This document shows, one piece after another, positions 1-10,238 of a DNA stretch of 64,000 bases. Positions within the stretch are counted from its first letter, which is position 1. The number at the start of each line of letters is the position of its first letter. The position numbers and the translations under genes are program-made. This DNA comes from Hymenobacter edaphi (GTDB lineage: Bacteria > Bacteroidota > Bacteroidia > Cytophagales > Hymenobacteraceae), in NCBI RefSeq assembly GCF_003258365.1, contig NZ_QHKM01000007.1, forward strand, positions 1-64,000, given 5' to 3'. The notes below the pieces were generated by a model, which saw only the letters and a list, made by a program, of their open reading frames with translations, did no database searches and was not told where the DNA came from.

Positions 1-31
1 AGGCCAGGTGGGGGAGGCGGGAGGTTTTCAT
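1..31 (-). CDS. possible 5' end of a gene running off the left edge
   Basis: On the minus strand an ATG at 31-29 opens a frame that reads MKTSRLPHLA and is still open at the window edge. It is preceded on that strand by AACCTTTG, one mismatch from the Bacteroidota -7 box TAnnTTTG, placed just upstream of the ATG as in several genes of this window. Only ten codons are visible, so neither family nor reality of the gene can be judged. Confidence 0.3.
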   Translation of the reverse strand, partial: MKTSRLPHLA

Positions 32-129
32 AGGCAAAGGTTGAATGGGATATTCAAGGTAGCAGATGTTGGCAATACCGCCACCCGTTGCCTGGCTGGC
101 TCCGGTAATTGGTATAGCGTCACCGGTAG

Positions 130-191
130 CCGGTGCGGGCGGCGCCCGCGGTGGGCCCGGAGCGGGCCACTTCGGGCGCCGCCCGCACCGG
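130..191. repeat. 19-base perfect inverted repeat (stem-loop)
   Basis: Arms at 130-148 and 173-191 are perfect reverse complements and the spacer itself can pair (GGGCCC/GGGCC-type blocks), giving one long GC-rich hairpin. It lies between a possible leftward gene and the NTF2-like gene at 250. It has no T-run, so it may be a REP-like element or an mRNA structure rather than a classical terminator. Confidence 0.7.
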
Positions 192-249
192 TTTGCGCCG
201 GCGGCAGCGGTTTTTTCGTGAGCTTTGGGCCCACGCTCAGCCCGCTGCC

Positions 250-720
250 ATGACGCCCAACGAAGAACTGCTGCACCGCTTCTACCAGGCGTTTCAGCGC
301 CGCGACGCCGCCGGCATGGCGGCCTGCTACCACCCGGAGGCCACCTTCGAGGACGCCGCTTTCCGGCTGCAGGGCGCCGAAATCGGGCTGATGTGGCGCA
401 TGCTCTGTGAGCGGGGCAAAGATTTGCGCCTGAGCTACAACGACATCCGGGCCGATGAGCAGCAGGGCTCGGCCACCTGGGACGCGCACTATACCTTCTC
501 GCAGACCGGCCGACGGGTGCACAACCACATCCGGGCGCACTTCACCTTTCAGGACGGCCGCATCCTGACCCACCACGACCAGTTCAGCTTCTGGCGCTGG
601 TCGCGGCAGGCGCTGGGGCCGGTGGGCTGGCTGCTGGGCTGGTCGCCGTGGCTGCAGCGGCAGGTGCGGGCCAAGGCTCAACAAGGCCTGCTGCAGTTTC
701 GCACGCTGCGCGCCCTGTAG
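250..720 (+). CDS. nuclear transport factor 2 (SnoaL-like) family protein
   Basis: The 156-residue product starts MTPNEELLHRFYQAFQRRD and has the pattern of SnoaL-like NTF2 folds: an N-terminal helix, then a 'A..ACYHPEATFED' strand-turn, and C-terminal strands (HFTFQDGRILTHHDQF). Such cone-shaped small proteins act as isomerases, hydrolases or ligand binders; the substrate cannot be told here. The ATG at 250 is chosen over an upstream in-frame start at 133 because the extra 39 residues are low-complexity Arg/Ala/Pro encoded by the hairpin region. The C-terminus (WSPWLQRQVRAKAQQGLLQF) is a basic helix typical of the subfamily found in Bacteroidota. It is followed after 52 bases by a membrane-protein gene. 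Confidence 0.8.
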   Translation: MTPNEELLHRFYQAFQRRDAAGMAACYHPEATFEDAAFRLQGAEIGLMWRMLCERGKDLRLSYNDIRADEQQGSATWDAHYTFSQTGRRVHNHIRAHFTFQDGRILTHHDQFSFWRWSRQALGPVGWLLGWSPWLQRQVRAKAQQGLLQFRTLRAL

Positions 721-772
721 CAACGGTTGCCGCTGACGGCCGACCCAACCGGCCGTTCTGCGTATTTCGCCG

Positions 773-1195
773 ATGATGCTGCTTTTGCTACTCAACCTGG
801 CCGTAACGGCCTACCTCACCGGCGTCATCTGGACGGTGCAGCTGGTGCATTACCCCGGCTTTGCGCTGGTGCCGGCCGCCGGCTTTCCGGCGTTTCACCA
901 AGCCCATCTGAAGCGCATGGGCTGGGTGGTGATGGCGCCGATGGTGGCCGAGCTGCTGCTGGCGGGCGCCTGGGCCTGGCAGGCGCGCACCGGGCCGGCG
1001 TACGGGGCGCTGGCGCTGGTCGGGTTTATCTGGGCCGTGACGTTTGGGGTATCGGTGCCGCTGCACCGGCAGCTCGCCGGCGGCTGGAGCTACGCCGCCG
1101 TGTACGGGCTGGTGCGCACCAACTGGCTGCGTACCCTGGCCTGGACGCTGCGCCTCGGCCTGCTGGGCTGGGTGCTGCTGCACCTGTTGCCCTGA
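773..1195 (+). CDS. four-helix integral membrane protein
   Basis: The 140-residue protein is almost entirely hydrophobic, with four predicted membrane helices at about residues 1-22, 47-67, 75-95 and 118-138. The segment 'WTVQLVHYPGFALV' near residue 20 and the 'HLKRMGWVVMAPMV' stretch recall small conserved membrane proteins annotated as hypothetical or DUF1772-like in Bacteroidota. I do not recognise a reaction. Two adjacent ATG codons (773, 776) could start it. It may be co-transcribed with the preceding NTF2-like gene. Confidence 0.7.
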   Translation: MMLLLLLNLAVTAYLTGVIWTVQLVHYPGFALVPAAGFPAFHQAHLKRMGWVVMAPMVAELLLAGAWAWQARTGPAYGALALVGFIWAVTFGVSVPLHRQLAGGWSYAAVYGLVRTNWLRTLAWTLRLGLLGWVLLHLLP

Positions 1196-1278
1196 GCAAG
1201 TCCCGGAAAGCCCGAACTTGCGCAACCCGGCGCGGCCCCGGCCGCGTAGCCGTCCTTCATTCTCCGCCCTGCCTCCGT

Positions 1279-1686
1279 ATGCTTCCGCCCCTCGACGCCT
1301 TTTTGCCCGAACTCCAGTACCAGACCGCCCGCAGCAGCGGCCCGGGCGGACAAAACGTGAACAAGGTCGAAAGCAAGGTGGAGCTGCGCTTCCGCGTGGC
1401 CGATTCGGCCGTGCTCACGGACGAGCAGAAGCAGCGCCTGCTGGAAAAGCTGGCCTCGAAGCTGACCCTGGAAGGCGAGCTGCTGGTGACTTCGCAGGAA
1501 GACCGCAGCCAGGGCCGCAACAAGGAGCTGGCCCAGCAGAAGTTCTACGAGCTGCTGACCAAGGCCCTGCACCGCCCCAAGCCCCGCAAAGCCACCAAGC
1601 CCAGCAAAGGCGCCGTGCGCAAACGCCTGGAAAGCAAGAAGAAGCACGGCGACAAGAAGTCGAACCGCGGCCGGGTGGACTACTAG
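1279..1686 (+). CDS. arfB: peptidyl-tRNA hydrolase ArfB-like (class I release-factor domain)
   Basis: The 135-residue product carries the release-factor catalytic motif GGQ at residues 23-25 inside SSGPGGQNVNK, followed by the compact domain 3 fold and a long Lys/Arg-rich tail (residues ~100-135). This is the architecture of ArfB/YaeJ, which rescues stalled ribosomes by hydrolysing peptidyl-tRNA without a stop codon; the basic tail enters the empty mRNA channel. Full release factors are about 360 residues, so this is not prfA/prfB. The ATG at 1279 is used although the frame is open far upstream, because upstream residues are not conserved-looking and belong to the coding strand of the membrane protein in another frame. 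Confidence 0.88.
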   Translation: MLPPLDAFLPELQYQTARSSGPGGQNVNKVESKVELRFRVADSAVLTDEQKQRLLEKLASKLTLEGELLVTSQEDRSQGRNKELAQQKFYELLTKALHRPKPRKATKPSKGAVRKRLESKKKHGDKKSNRGRVDY

Positions 1687-1697
1687 CGCGCCGCCGG

Positions 1698-2423
1698 CTA
1701 GTTCAGATCAAGCCCGAACAGGATGCCGAACCAGGGCCGGTGCTGGTAAATCCAGCGCTGCCCGTCGGGGCCCAGCAGGTGGTCGACGCCCACGGCCAGG
1801 CCCACGTTGAACACCCGGGCATCGAAAATGCCGGCCGCGCCCGCGTGCATTACAAAGCCTTCGTACTCGGGGCCGGGCGTTTGCCGGGTCACGTCGCCGG
1901 TGATGAAGGTGGAGCCCAGCCCCACGAAGCCGCCGTAGCCGAAGCCCGTAGCCCGAATGGCCGGCACGACGCGCCCACCCGGGCCGCGGTAGGTGCTGAG
2001 GCGGTAGAAATCCAGGCGCCGGCCGAAATACAGCGCCCCGTTGAAGTTGGTATTCAGCTGCACCGGCACCCCGGCCCGCGCCGGCCGCACCTTAAACGGG
2101 ATGGTAAACACGTCGACGTCGAAGCGGCGGGCCTGCAGCGTGACGTAGCGGCGCAGCGGCAGCTGGTAAAAGCGCTGCGTCGGGGCCGAGTCCGGAGCGG
2201 TTTGGTGGTCTAGGCGCAGTGTGTCGCCCAGCTGGTAGACCTGGTTCAGCTCCCGCCACGGCACGGCGGCGCGCAGGCTGGGGTCGTCGGTGGCCCATAC
2301 CGTGTACTGGCCCGCCGGCAATTGCGTCACTTGGGTGAGGTTGCCCACGGTGGCGCAGCCGCTCAGCAGGGCGGCGGTGGCGGGGCCCAGGGCGGCGGCA
2401 CGAAACCAGCAGCGGCGCGGCAT
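1698..2423 (-). CDS. hypothetical outer-membrane-type lipoprotein
   Basis: The 241-residue product has a lipobox LSGC with Cys23, so it is probably lipidated. The remainder alternates short strands and Gly/Tyr-rich turns (TNFNGALYFGRRLDFYR, GFGYGGFVGLGSTFI), which suggests a beta-rich domain, possibly a small barrel or an outer-membrane-associated lipoprotein. No family is recognised. It is transcribed convergently to arfB, ends only 12 bases from it, and lies 63 bases downstream of mgtE on the same strand, so it could be in the mgtE transcript. Confidence 0.65.
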   Translation of the reverse strand: MPRRCWFRAAALGPATAALLSGCATVGNLTQVTQLPAGQYTVWATDDPSLRAAVPWRELNQVYQLGDTLRLDHQTAPDSAPTQRFYQLPLRRYVTLQARRFDVDVFTIPFKVRPARAGVPVQLNTNFNGALYFGRRLDFYRLSTYRGPGGRVVPAIRATGFGYGGFVGLGSTFITGDVTRQTPGPEYEGFVMHAGAAGIFDARVFNVGLAVGVDHLLGPDGQRWIYQHRPWFGILFGLDLN

Positions 2424-2486
2424 GCGAGAACAGGGAAGGGGAGTGGTACCAGAACCGGCAGGCCCGGCAGCCGCGGGGCGCCGCCG

Positions 2487-3878
<1,392 letters not shown>

Positions 3879-3936
3879 AAAACGGCGGCAATGAAGGTGT
3901 TTCGCTAGGCAAAACGGGGTTTGGTGAAAGGGCGCG

Positions 3937-3944
3937 CAAAAGTA
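3937..3944 (-). promoter_or_regulatory. -7 box (TACTTTTG) of the mgtE promoter
   Basis: On the minus strand TACTTTTG matches the Bacteroidota -7 consensus TAnnTTTG exactly. A clear -33 TTG is missing at the expected 19-20 base distance (TTC is present instead), so the promoter is plausible rather than certain. Confidence 0.5.
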
Positions 3945-4144
3945 GTTTTTGCCTCCCGGATTTGGAACGGACCCGGCCGAATTCCGGCCCGCCGCGGCCG
4001 ATTTTTTTTAGGTTACCGCTCGGGGCGCGGCGCAGCGGCTGCGGACTCAACCGTAGCCCGCGCATTTACGTGCGGGGTGGCCGCCCGCCGCCCCGCAAAA
4101 ACCACTGGTTCAGCCGGGTGCTGCCCGGCAGGACAACGGCTTGC

Positions 4145-4196
4145 CGCCGGCGCAACGCGGAGGGGGGCCGCGGCCCCCCTCCGCGTTGCGCCGGCG
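4145..4196. repeat. 52-base perfect palindrome without spacer
   Basis: Positions 4145-4170 and 4171-4196 are perfect reverse complements with the centre between 4170 and 4171. The arms are very GC-rich, with a run of six G pairing with six C next to the centre. The element lies in the 422-base divergent gap between mgtE and the cyanophycinase-like gene, so it cannot be a simple terminator for either coding sequence. The rest of the gap holds a -7-like box TAGCTTTG at 4247-4254 and nothing else I can name. Confidence 0.9.
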
Positions 4197-4300
4197 CGGA
4201 ATGGTGCCGCGCGCCGGCATACGCAGCCTTATTGGGCCCGGCCACGTAGCTTTGGCCGCTGCCATGCCCGAGCCGGTGGCTGGCTTTCCGCGTTTTGCCT

Positions 4301-5158
4301 ATGCCCCCAGTTCGTACCCTGCCCCAAGGCACCGCCCTGCTCCTCGGCGGCGGCGACGACGACGCGCTGCTGGCCCTGCTCTGCGAGCGGCTCTCGCCCC
4401 ACGCCGGCCCGGTGGAGGTGGTAACCACCGCCGCCACCCGCCGCCGCGTCAAGACCGGCCGCGCCTACGTCGACGGGCTGCTGGAGCTGGGCTGCGGCCG
4501 GGCGCAGCACTTGCGCGTCGACGAGCACAACCCCGCCGACCGGCCCGCCACCCTGCGGCGCCTGCACCGCGCCGGCGCCGTGTTCTTCACCGGCGGCGAC
4601 CAGGAACTCATCACCGAGCACTGGCTGCGCACGCCCGCCCTGGAGGTGCTGCGCCACCGCTTTTACCACGACCCGGCCTTCGTGCTGGCTGGCACCAGCG
4701 CCGGTGCCTCGGTCGTGTCGGCCAGCATGATTGTGGCCGGGCACGGGGCCCGCTCGCTCACCAAGGGCGGTATGCACACCGCGCCGGGCTTCGGTCTGCT
4801 GCCCCACGTGATTGTCGATCAGCACTTTGCCGAGCGCGGCCGCTTTGGGCGGCTGGCCCACGCCGTGCTGCAGCACCCGGCCGCCATCGGGCTGGGACTG
4901 GGCCAGGAAACGGGCGTTATCGTTGAGGGCGGGCGGCACCTGCAGGTGTTCGGCGACGGGGTGGTGATGGTGGTGGATGGGCGGCAGGTGCGCAACGACA
5001 ACCTGGGCCGCATCGGGCGCGGTGAGCCGGTGGCGGGCGAAAACCTGCGCGTGCACCTGCTGGTGGCCGGGCGCCGGCTGGACCTGCGCACCCACCGCGT
5101 GCTGCCCGCCGAAACCGACGAAACGCCCGGGGAAGCGGCCCGGGGCACAGCCGAATGA
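4301..5158 (+). CDS. cyanophycinase-like peptidase (S51 family)
   Basis: The 285-residue product belongs to the peptidase S51 group that includes cyanophycinase and dipeptidase E. The nucleophile elbow GTSAGAS places Ser133 as the catalytic serine, preceded by 'AVFFTGGDQELI' and followed by 'GFGLLPHVIVDQHFAERGR', both typical of cyanophycinases. Cyanophycinases cut the beta-Asp-Arg polymer cyanophycin to dipeptides. No signal peptide is seen, so it should be cytoplasmic. No cyanophycin synthetase lies in the window, and the real substrate may be another isoaspartyl peptide. The ATG at 4301 is chosen; a TTG two codons earlier is less likely. TAGCTTTG at 4247-4254 could be its -7 box. Confidence 0.85.
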   Translation: MPPVRTLPQGTALLLGGGDDDALLALLCERLSPHAGPVEVVTTAATRRRVKTGRAYVDGLLELGCGRAQHLRVDEHNPADRPATLRRLHRAGAVFFTGGDQELITEHWLRTPALEVLRHRFYHDPAFVLAGTSAGASVVSASMIVAGHGARSLTKGGMHTAPGFGLLPHVIVDQHFAERGRFGRLAHAVLQHPAAIGLGLGQETGVIVEGGRHLQVFGDGVVMVVDGRQVRNDNLGRIGRGEPVAGENLRVHLLVAGRRLDLRTHRVLPAETDETPGEAARGTAE

Positions 5159-5246
5159 TTTACATGCGGATAATGGTATTTTCACCAGCTTTGCGCCCGG
5201 TATAGTAATTACTCACTTTGGGAGCCGAAATACTCGGCATGCCGCC

Positions 5247-5276
5247 TTGTTTGTTGACGGCAACCTCCTACATTTA
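5247..5276 (+). promoter_or_regulatory. Bacteroidota-type promoter of the FadL-like gene
   Basis: TTG at 5247-5249 is followed after 19 bases by TACATTTA at 5269-5276, one mismatch from TAnnTTTG. The spacing equals the consensus for the primary sigma factor of the phylum. The predicted transcript starts about 30 bases before the ATG at 5314. Confidence 0.65.
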
Positions 5277-5313
5277 GCTCACACAACCCCCTTTTCCCTT
5301 TTTTCCTTTGGGT

Positions 5314-6591
5314 ATGAACCTAAAACAACTACTCCTCGCCGGGGGCGCCCTGCTGGGAACCACCGTCGCACAGGCGGGCGGGTTCCAGGTTACGCTGGCC
5401 GGGCAGAAGAACAACGGCATGGGCGGCGTCGGCACCGGCCTGGCGCTGGATCAGGCTTCCATGTTCTACAACCCGGGTGCGCTGGCCATGGTGCGCGAGC
5501 GGGGCGTGCAGGTCGGCGTAAACGCGACGATGGCCCGCCAGGTCTTCCGCTCGCAATACGCGCAGTACAACAGCTTCGACCGGCAGCTGGACAACACCGT
5601 GACCACGCCCTTCAACGTGTACGCCGGCTTCGGGCCCACCGAGGGCAAGTGGCGCGCGGGCATTGCCGTATACACCCCCTTCGGCTCCAAGCTCGACTAC
5701 GGCTACAACTGGGAGGGCCGCTTCTCGCTGACGGAAATCGACCTGAAATCCGTTTTTGTGCAGCCCACCGTGAGCTACGCCATTACCGATAAGCTCAGCG
5801 TGGGCGCGGGCCTGGTGGTGTTTGCCTACGGCGCGGTGAACCTGCAGCGCGACATTCCGGTGCAGAACGCCACCGACGGGCAGTTTGGCCACATCGAGCT
5901 CGACGGCAAGGCCGACCAGAAAATCGGCTACAACGTGGGCATTTACTACAAGCCCCTCGACAAGGTGAGCATCGGCCTGAGCTACCGCTCGCAGATCGAC
6001 GCGCAGGTGAAGGGCGGCGACGTGACCTTCTCCAACCTGCCCAACAGCGCGGTGGTGGCCAGCCGCTTTACGGCCAGCAAGTTCGACGTGACGCTGCCGC
6101 TGCCGGCTACCGCCAACCTCGGCATCGGCGTGATGCCCAGCGAGAAGCTGACCATCGGCTTCGACGTGAACTACGCCCAGTGGAGCAAGTACGAAAAGCT
6201 GGAATTCACCTTCGACCAGCCGGTTAACGGCTCGACGAGCAGCGCCTCGGTGCGCGACTACAAAAACTCGTTCACCTTCCGCCTCGGCGGCCAGTACCAG
6301 GTCACCGACGCCTTCACCGTGCGCGCCGGCGGCAGCTTCGACCAGTCGCCGGTGAAAGACGGCTACGTGACGCCCGAAACGCCCGACGCCAACCGCCTCG
6401 GCGCCACCGCGGGCCTGAGCTACAAGTTCGGGGAGCATTTCGGAGTGGACCTCTCCACGCAGTTCGTCAGCCTCAAGAAGCGCACCCAGACGCAGGCCGA
6501 GCTGGAAGCCAACGGCACCACCGACCGCGTGGCCGGCACCTACAAGACGAACATCGTCATTCCGGGCATCGGGCTGAACTACACCTTCTAA
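5314..6591 (+). CDS. OmpP1/FadL family outer-membrane transporter
   Basis: The 425-residue protein has a signal peptide (cleavage after TTVAQA, about residue 21) and a mature N-terminus [20 protein letters not shown], the hatch-like start seen in OmpP1/FadL/TodX barrels. Next come '[13 protein letters not shown]' and repeating amphipathic strands to a C-terminal aromatic residue (GIGLNYTF), the outer-membrane assembly signal. FadL-type barrels carry hydrophobic compounds such as long-chain fatty acids across the outer membrane. The SGNH-hydrolase lipoprotein 25 bases downstream could release such substrates, a pairing common in Bacteroidota. The ATG at 5314 is preferred over a TTG at 5308. 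Confidence 0.9.
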   Translation: MNLKQLLLAGGALLGTTVAQAGGFQVTLAGQKNNGMGGVGTGLALDQASMFYNPGALAMVRERGVQVGVNATMARQVFRSQYAQYNSFDRQLDNTVTTPFNVYAGFGPTEGKWRAGIAVYTPFGSKLDYGYNWEGRFSLTEIDLKSVFVQPTVSYAITDKLSVGAGLVVFAYGAVNLQRDIPVQNATDGQFGHIELDGKADQKIGYNVGIYYKPLDKVSIGLSYRSQIDAQVKGGDVTFSNLPNSAVVASRFTASKFDVTLPLPATANLGIGVMPSEKLTIGFDVNYAQWSKYEKLEFTFDQPVNGSTSSASVRDYKNSFTFRLGGQYQVTDAFTVRAGGSFDQSPVKDGYVTPETPDANRLGATAGLSYKFGEHFGVDLSTQFVSLKKRTQTQAELEANGTTDRVAGTYKTNIVIPGIGLNYTF

Positions 6592-6616
6592 TACCAGACT
6601 TTCCGACGTTCATCCC

Positions 6617-8104
6617 ATGAACACGTTTCTGAAATATTCCTCGTCGGCGCTGCTGCTGGGCCTTGGCCTGGCCGGCTGCCAGCCCGAAATGCACTCCCCC
6701 AAGTACGACCAGGGCACGGCCGACTTCTCCAAATACATTGCCGTCGGCAACTCGCTCACCGCCGGCTTCAGCGACGGGGGCCTGTACCTGGAAGGCCAGG
6801 TCAACTCCTACCCGAAGATTCTCTCGGAGCAGTTTGCCCGCGTGGGCGGCGGTGCGTTTCCGCAGGCTTACTTCTCCGATGCGCAATCGAACGGCTCGGG
6901 CTACCTGCGCCTGGTGGGCTTCACCAGCCCCGCCCCGCCCGATGAGCCCTCGCCCATCACGGCCAACGTGACGACGGGCCTGGCCGTGCGCGGCGTGGTG
7001 AACACGCGCACCAACCCGCTCCAGCCGGTGTATACCCGCGTGGGCGCCACCGAGACGTACAACAACTACGGCGTGCCGGGCATCCGCATGGCCGACGTGG
7101 AAACGGCGGGCTACGGCAACGTGGCCAGCACGGGCGGCACCATTTTGAACCCGACGCCGATTTTCAACCCCTACTTCGAGCGCCTGCTGCCGGCCAGCAC
7201 CAACGACACTTACCGGCAGCGCGTGGTGGCGGCCAACCCGACGTTCTTCACCTACTGGCTGGGCAACAACGACGTGCTGGGCTACGCCACCTCGGGCGGC
7301 GTATCGGGCATCACGCCCACCACCACCTTCACCGACCTCAACAGCCGCTTCCTCGACGACCTGACGGCCCGGGGGGCCAAGGGCGTGGTGGCCACGATTC
7401 CGGACGTGACGACGATTCCGTTCTTCACCACCGTGGGCCCCACGTTCCGCCGCTCCCTCACGCGCAAGACCGTGCCGGGCGTGGTCATCACCACCGGCGG
7501 CTTCTCGCTCACCGGCCCCATTGCGCGCCGCAGCATTGCCACCACCGACATCAAAGACCCGGCACTGGGGGGCAACCAGCTGTTCACGCTCACGGCGGCG
7601 CCCTACCTGCCGCTGGTGGGCCTGCCCGGCGGCAAAGCCTGGCGCGACGTGTACGCCCAGCTGCGCCCCAACTTCCCGCCCACCATCACGCTGGGCCTTT
7701 TCCTGACCAGCCAGGGCATCGACACGCTGCAGGCGTTCGGCGTATCGGGGGGCAACCCCATCCCGACCACCCTGGTGCTCGACGACACGGAGCAGGGCGT
7801 GGCCCGCACGGCTACCACCGAGTTCAACAACGCGCTGCGTAGCAAGGCAGGCGCCAAGGGCCTGGCGGTGTTCGACTCGAACACGTTCTTCTCGGGCGTG
7901 GCCCAGACCGGCTTCGTCACCAACGGCGTGACCAACACGGCCAGCTTCATCACCGGCAACCTGTTCTCGCTCGATGGCGTGCACCCCACGCCCCGCGGCT
8001 ACGCGGTCATTGCCAACGAGATGATCAAGGCCATCAATGCCCAGTACGGCGCGTCGATTCCCTTCGTCAACCCCAACGCCTACCGCGGCGTGCGCATTCC
8101 CTAG
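6617..8104 (+). CDS. SGNH/GDSL-hydrolase family lipoprotein
   Basis: The 495-residue product starts with a lipoprotein signal (LAGC, Cys21). The SGNH blocks are in place: block I GNSL (residues 44-47, Ser46 nucleophile), a block III-like GNND (216-219), and block V DGVHPT with Asp453 and His456. SGNH enzymes are esterases or lipases acting on acyl esters. The family member is long because of an insert between blocks III and V. It follows the FadL-like porin closely and is almost certainly in the same operon, suggesting extracytoplasmic hydrolysis of lipidic esters before or after uptake. The exact substrate is unknown. Confidence 0.87.
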   Translation: MNTFLKYSSSALLLGLGLAGCQPEMHSPKYDQGTADFSKYIAVGNSLTAGFSDGGLYLEGQVNSYPKILSEQFARVGGGAFPQAYFSDAQSNGSGYLRLVGFTSPAPPDEPSPITANVTTGLAVRGVVNTRTNPLQPVYTRVGATETYNNYGVPGIRMADVETAGYGNVASTGGTILNPTPIFNPYFERLLPASTNDTYRQRVVAANPTFFTYWLGNNDVLGYATSGGVSGITPTTTFTDLNSRFLDDLTARGAKGVVATIPDVTTIPFFTTVGPTFRRSLTRKTVPGVVITTGGFSLTGPIARRSIATTDIKDPALGGNQLFTLTAAPYLPLVGLPGGKAWRDVYAQLRPNFPPTITLGLFLTSQGIDTLQAFGVSGGNPIPTTLVLDDTEQGVARTATTEFNNALRSKAGAKGLAVFDSNTFFSGVAQTGFVTNGVTNTASFITGNLFSLDGVHPTPRGYAVIANEMIKAINAQYGASIPFVNPNAYRGVRIP

Positions 8105-8129
8105 CGCCCGTTGCCGGCTAGCTCATCCG

Positions 8130-8165
8130 AGCCCCGCGCTGCCCCGAGCAGCGCGGGGCTTTTTG
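8130..8165 (+). terminator. rho-independent terminator after the FadL/SGNH operon
   Basis: Perfect 13-base arms at 8130-8142 and 8148-8160 with a five-base loop are followed by TTTTTG. It sits 25 bases after the SGNH gene's stop codon. The remaining 216 bases before the next gene show no recognisable element. Confidence 0.9.
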
Positions 8166-8381
8166 TTGGCCGCCGGGCAAATCAGTTGTTTGGTAGTGAG
8201 GTGGTTGATCGGGAAAAGCCGTGGGGCCTAACACGTAGATGTGATGCGGCGGGGGTGAATTTCTGCTAAGGGCAGCAGGGTTGTATGCTTGGTATAACCT
8301 ATTCGTGTCTGGGTAAAATGCTGCTGCGCCGGCCGGGCGGCGTAACATTGCATCACAATTCAACGCCACTTCCCAACCGCT

Positions 8382-8873
8382 ATGAAAACCCTTCGTTTCC
8401 CCCTGCTGCTGGCTTTGGCCGGTACCGCCCTGTTCGCCCCGTCCTGCACCGATAAGGACAAGGAAACCGTCAAGCCCAAAGCGCCGGCCGAGCTGCTCGT
8501 GGGCAAGGACTGGAAGCTGACGGCCTGCACCGTGAGCCCGGCCAAAACCACCACCGGCGGCCGCACCTCGGAGGACTACTACAACGACTTCATGCCCAGC
8601 TACGACCGCGACGACCTGCTGCGCTTCGAGAAGCCCAACACCTTCCGCCAGGACGAAGGCCCGACGCGCGCCCCGGGCAACACGACCCACCAGGCCTACA
8701 ACGGCACATGGTCGTTGACCGACGGCGACAAGGTGCTGCGGACCCAGGCCGAGGTGCTGGGCAGCAGCAGCTACGACGTGGTCGAGCTCAGCGAAAACAC
8801 CCTGCGCACCTCCGGCTCGCGCACCGAGGGCACGACCCGCTACACGTACACCTACACGTTCACGAAGCAGTAA
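8382..8873 (+). CDS. small lipoprotein, lipocalin-like
   Basis: The 163-residue product has a lipoprotein signal ending at Cys22 (APSC) and a charged tether (TDKDKE). It continues with 'PAELLVGKDWKLTACTV' and short beta strands ending in TYTYTFTKQ, the pattern of small lipocalin-like lipoproteins abundant in Bacteroidota. The lipoprotein at 10239 has the same design: charged tether, 'SELLMAKSWKITAYT', and a 'W.L' core of the same spacing. They are likely paralogues. No function is known. It is followed by a bidirectional terminator. Confidence 0.75.
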   Translation: MKTLRFPLLLALAGTALFAPSCTDKDKETVKPKAPAELLVGKDWKLTACTVSPAKTTTGGRTSEDYYNDFMPSYDRDDLLRFEKPNTFRQDEGPTRAPGNTTHQAYNGTWSLTDGDKVLRTQAEVLGSSSYDVVELSENTLRTSGSRTEGTTRYTYTYTFTKQ

Positions 8874-8881
8874 GGCCCGGT

Positions 8882-8939
8882 CCGGCCGTAAACGAAGGCG
8901 CCCCTGCCACGCGGCAGGGGCGCCTTCGTTTACGGCCGG
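8882..8939. terminator. bidirectional terminator, 27-base perfect stem
   Basis: Arms 8882-8908 and 8913-8939 are perfect reverse complements around a four-base loop. The hairpin lies between the convergent lipoprotein gene (ends 8873) and ypdA-like gene (ends 8967), so it can stop transcription from both sides. Confidence 0.9.
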
Positions 8940-8966
8940 TGCGCAATTCCCGCGGCCGCCGCGCCG

Positions 8967-9953
8967 TTAGTCGGGGGCCACGTGGGCGGCAATGACGCGG
9001 GCGTGGTGCCGGCCGTTTTCGATAAACCAGCGGCTGGTGTTCAGGCCGCCGCACACGGTGCCGGCCAGGTACACGCCGGGCCGGTTGGTTTCGAACGTGT
9101 CCGGGTTGTGGGTGGGGGTGCAGGCCGCATCGGGCTGGGTACTGATGCCGAGCACGTCCAGCAGGCGGTAATCGGGGCGGTAGCCGGTGAGGGCGTACAC
9201 GTAGTCGGCGGGCACGGTGAGCGGGCCCGCAGGCGTGCGCAGCTCCACCTCGCCGGGGCGGATGGCCTGCACCGTGGTCTGGAAGTGCGCCTGAATGCGG
9301 CCTTCGGCAATGCGGTTAAGCAAATCGGGCCGGATCCAGTACTTCACCGAGGCGCTGACCTCGGCGCCGCGCACCACCAGCGTGGCCTGGGCCCCGGCGC
9401 GGGTGAGGGCCAGCGCGGCCTTGGCCGCCGAGTTCTTGGCCCCGATGACGACCACGCGCTGCCCGGCGTGCTGGTAGGGCTCCTTGTAGTAGTGGCTGAC
9501 GTGGGGCAACTCCTCGCCGGGCACGTTCAGCAGCACCGGCACGTCGTAGAAGCCGGTGGCCACCACCACGTAGCGAGTACTGATGTCGCCTTTGTCGGTG
9601 ACGACGCGGTACCGGCCCGGCTCCCCCTCCAGCCGCAGCACCCGCTCGTAGAGGCGCAGCGAGAGGTGTTCGGCGCGGGCCACGCGCTGGTAGTAGTCGA
9701 GGCCTTCCTCGCGGTGGGGCTTGTAGTTGGCCGTCACGAAGGGGTGGCCGCCGATTTCGAGCAGCTCGGGCGTGGAGAAGAACTCCATGTTGGTGGGGTA
9801 GCCGATCAGGGAGTTGACCAGCGCCCCTTTGTCGACGATGGTGACGCGCAGGCCGCGGCGCTGCAGCTCGATGGCGCAAGCCAGGCCCACGGGCCCGGCC
9901 CCGATGACGACGGCATCGGGGGCGGTGGGGGAGGAGGTGACGGGGATAGGCAT
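8967..9953 (-). CDS. ypdA: YpdA-type bacillithiol disulfide reductase (FAD/NADPH)
   Basis: The 328-residue protein has the N-terminal dinucleotide motif GAGPVG in VVIGAGPVGLACAIEL (residues ~15-30), a second nucleotide-binding site VVVIGAKNSAAKAAL near residue 173, and the 'IGYPTNMEFFSTPELLEIGG' region that is hallmark of the YpdA/Bdr family. YpdA uses NADPH to reduce bacillithiol disulfide, keeping the low-molecular-weight thiol pool reduced; several Bacteroidota make bacillithiol. The classical CxxC of thioredoxin reductases is absent, as expected for YpdA. The neighbours give no thiol-related context. The 285-base gap upstream of its start contains a small hairpin at 10171-10188 but no other element I can name. 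Confidence 0.87.
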   Translation of the reverse strand: MPIPVTSSPTAPDAVVIGAGPVGLACAIELQRRGLRVTIVDKGALVNSLIGYPTNMEFFSTPELLEIGGHPFVTANYKPHREEGLDYYQRVARAEHLSLRLYERVLRLEGEPGRYRVVTDKGDISTRYVVVATGFYDVPVLLNVPGEELPHVSHYYKEPYQHAGQRVVVIGAKNSAAKAALALTRAGAQATLVVRGAEVSASVKYWIRPDLLNRIAEGRIQAHFQTTVQAIRPGEVELRTPAGPLTVPADYVYALTGYRPDYRLLDVLGISTQPDAACTPTHNPDTFETNRPGVYLAGTVCGGLNTSRWFIENGRHHARVIAAHVAPD

Positions 9954-10238
9954 ACAACGACAATAAGCGCAAACCCGGCGCAGATGTTGCCGCCGCGCAG
10001 CCGCTCAGCGGGCTAGTTGGATAAGAGTGATTTGAAAAATTGGCTTTAAACGAGAAGTCAGAAAAAAAGTTCCCGCACGAGAAGAAAGTATGAACGGGAT
10101 ATAGCTATAACCGCGTAGTTTTGGACGGTCGAATTGTGTTATGTGGTTATTCATGGCTGTTAACCAACAGGTGCATAGCTAGATGCACACAGTTCGTCGT
10201 GTTTTATTTTTTTTCACTCCCTCCCCCCCCACTTTACC

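Noticed and set aside
4264-4926. Alternative frame starting at 4264 in front of the cyanophycinase-like gene
   Set aside because: It is out of frame with the conserved GTSAGAS product and its translation is low-complexity Ala/Arg/Pro.
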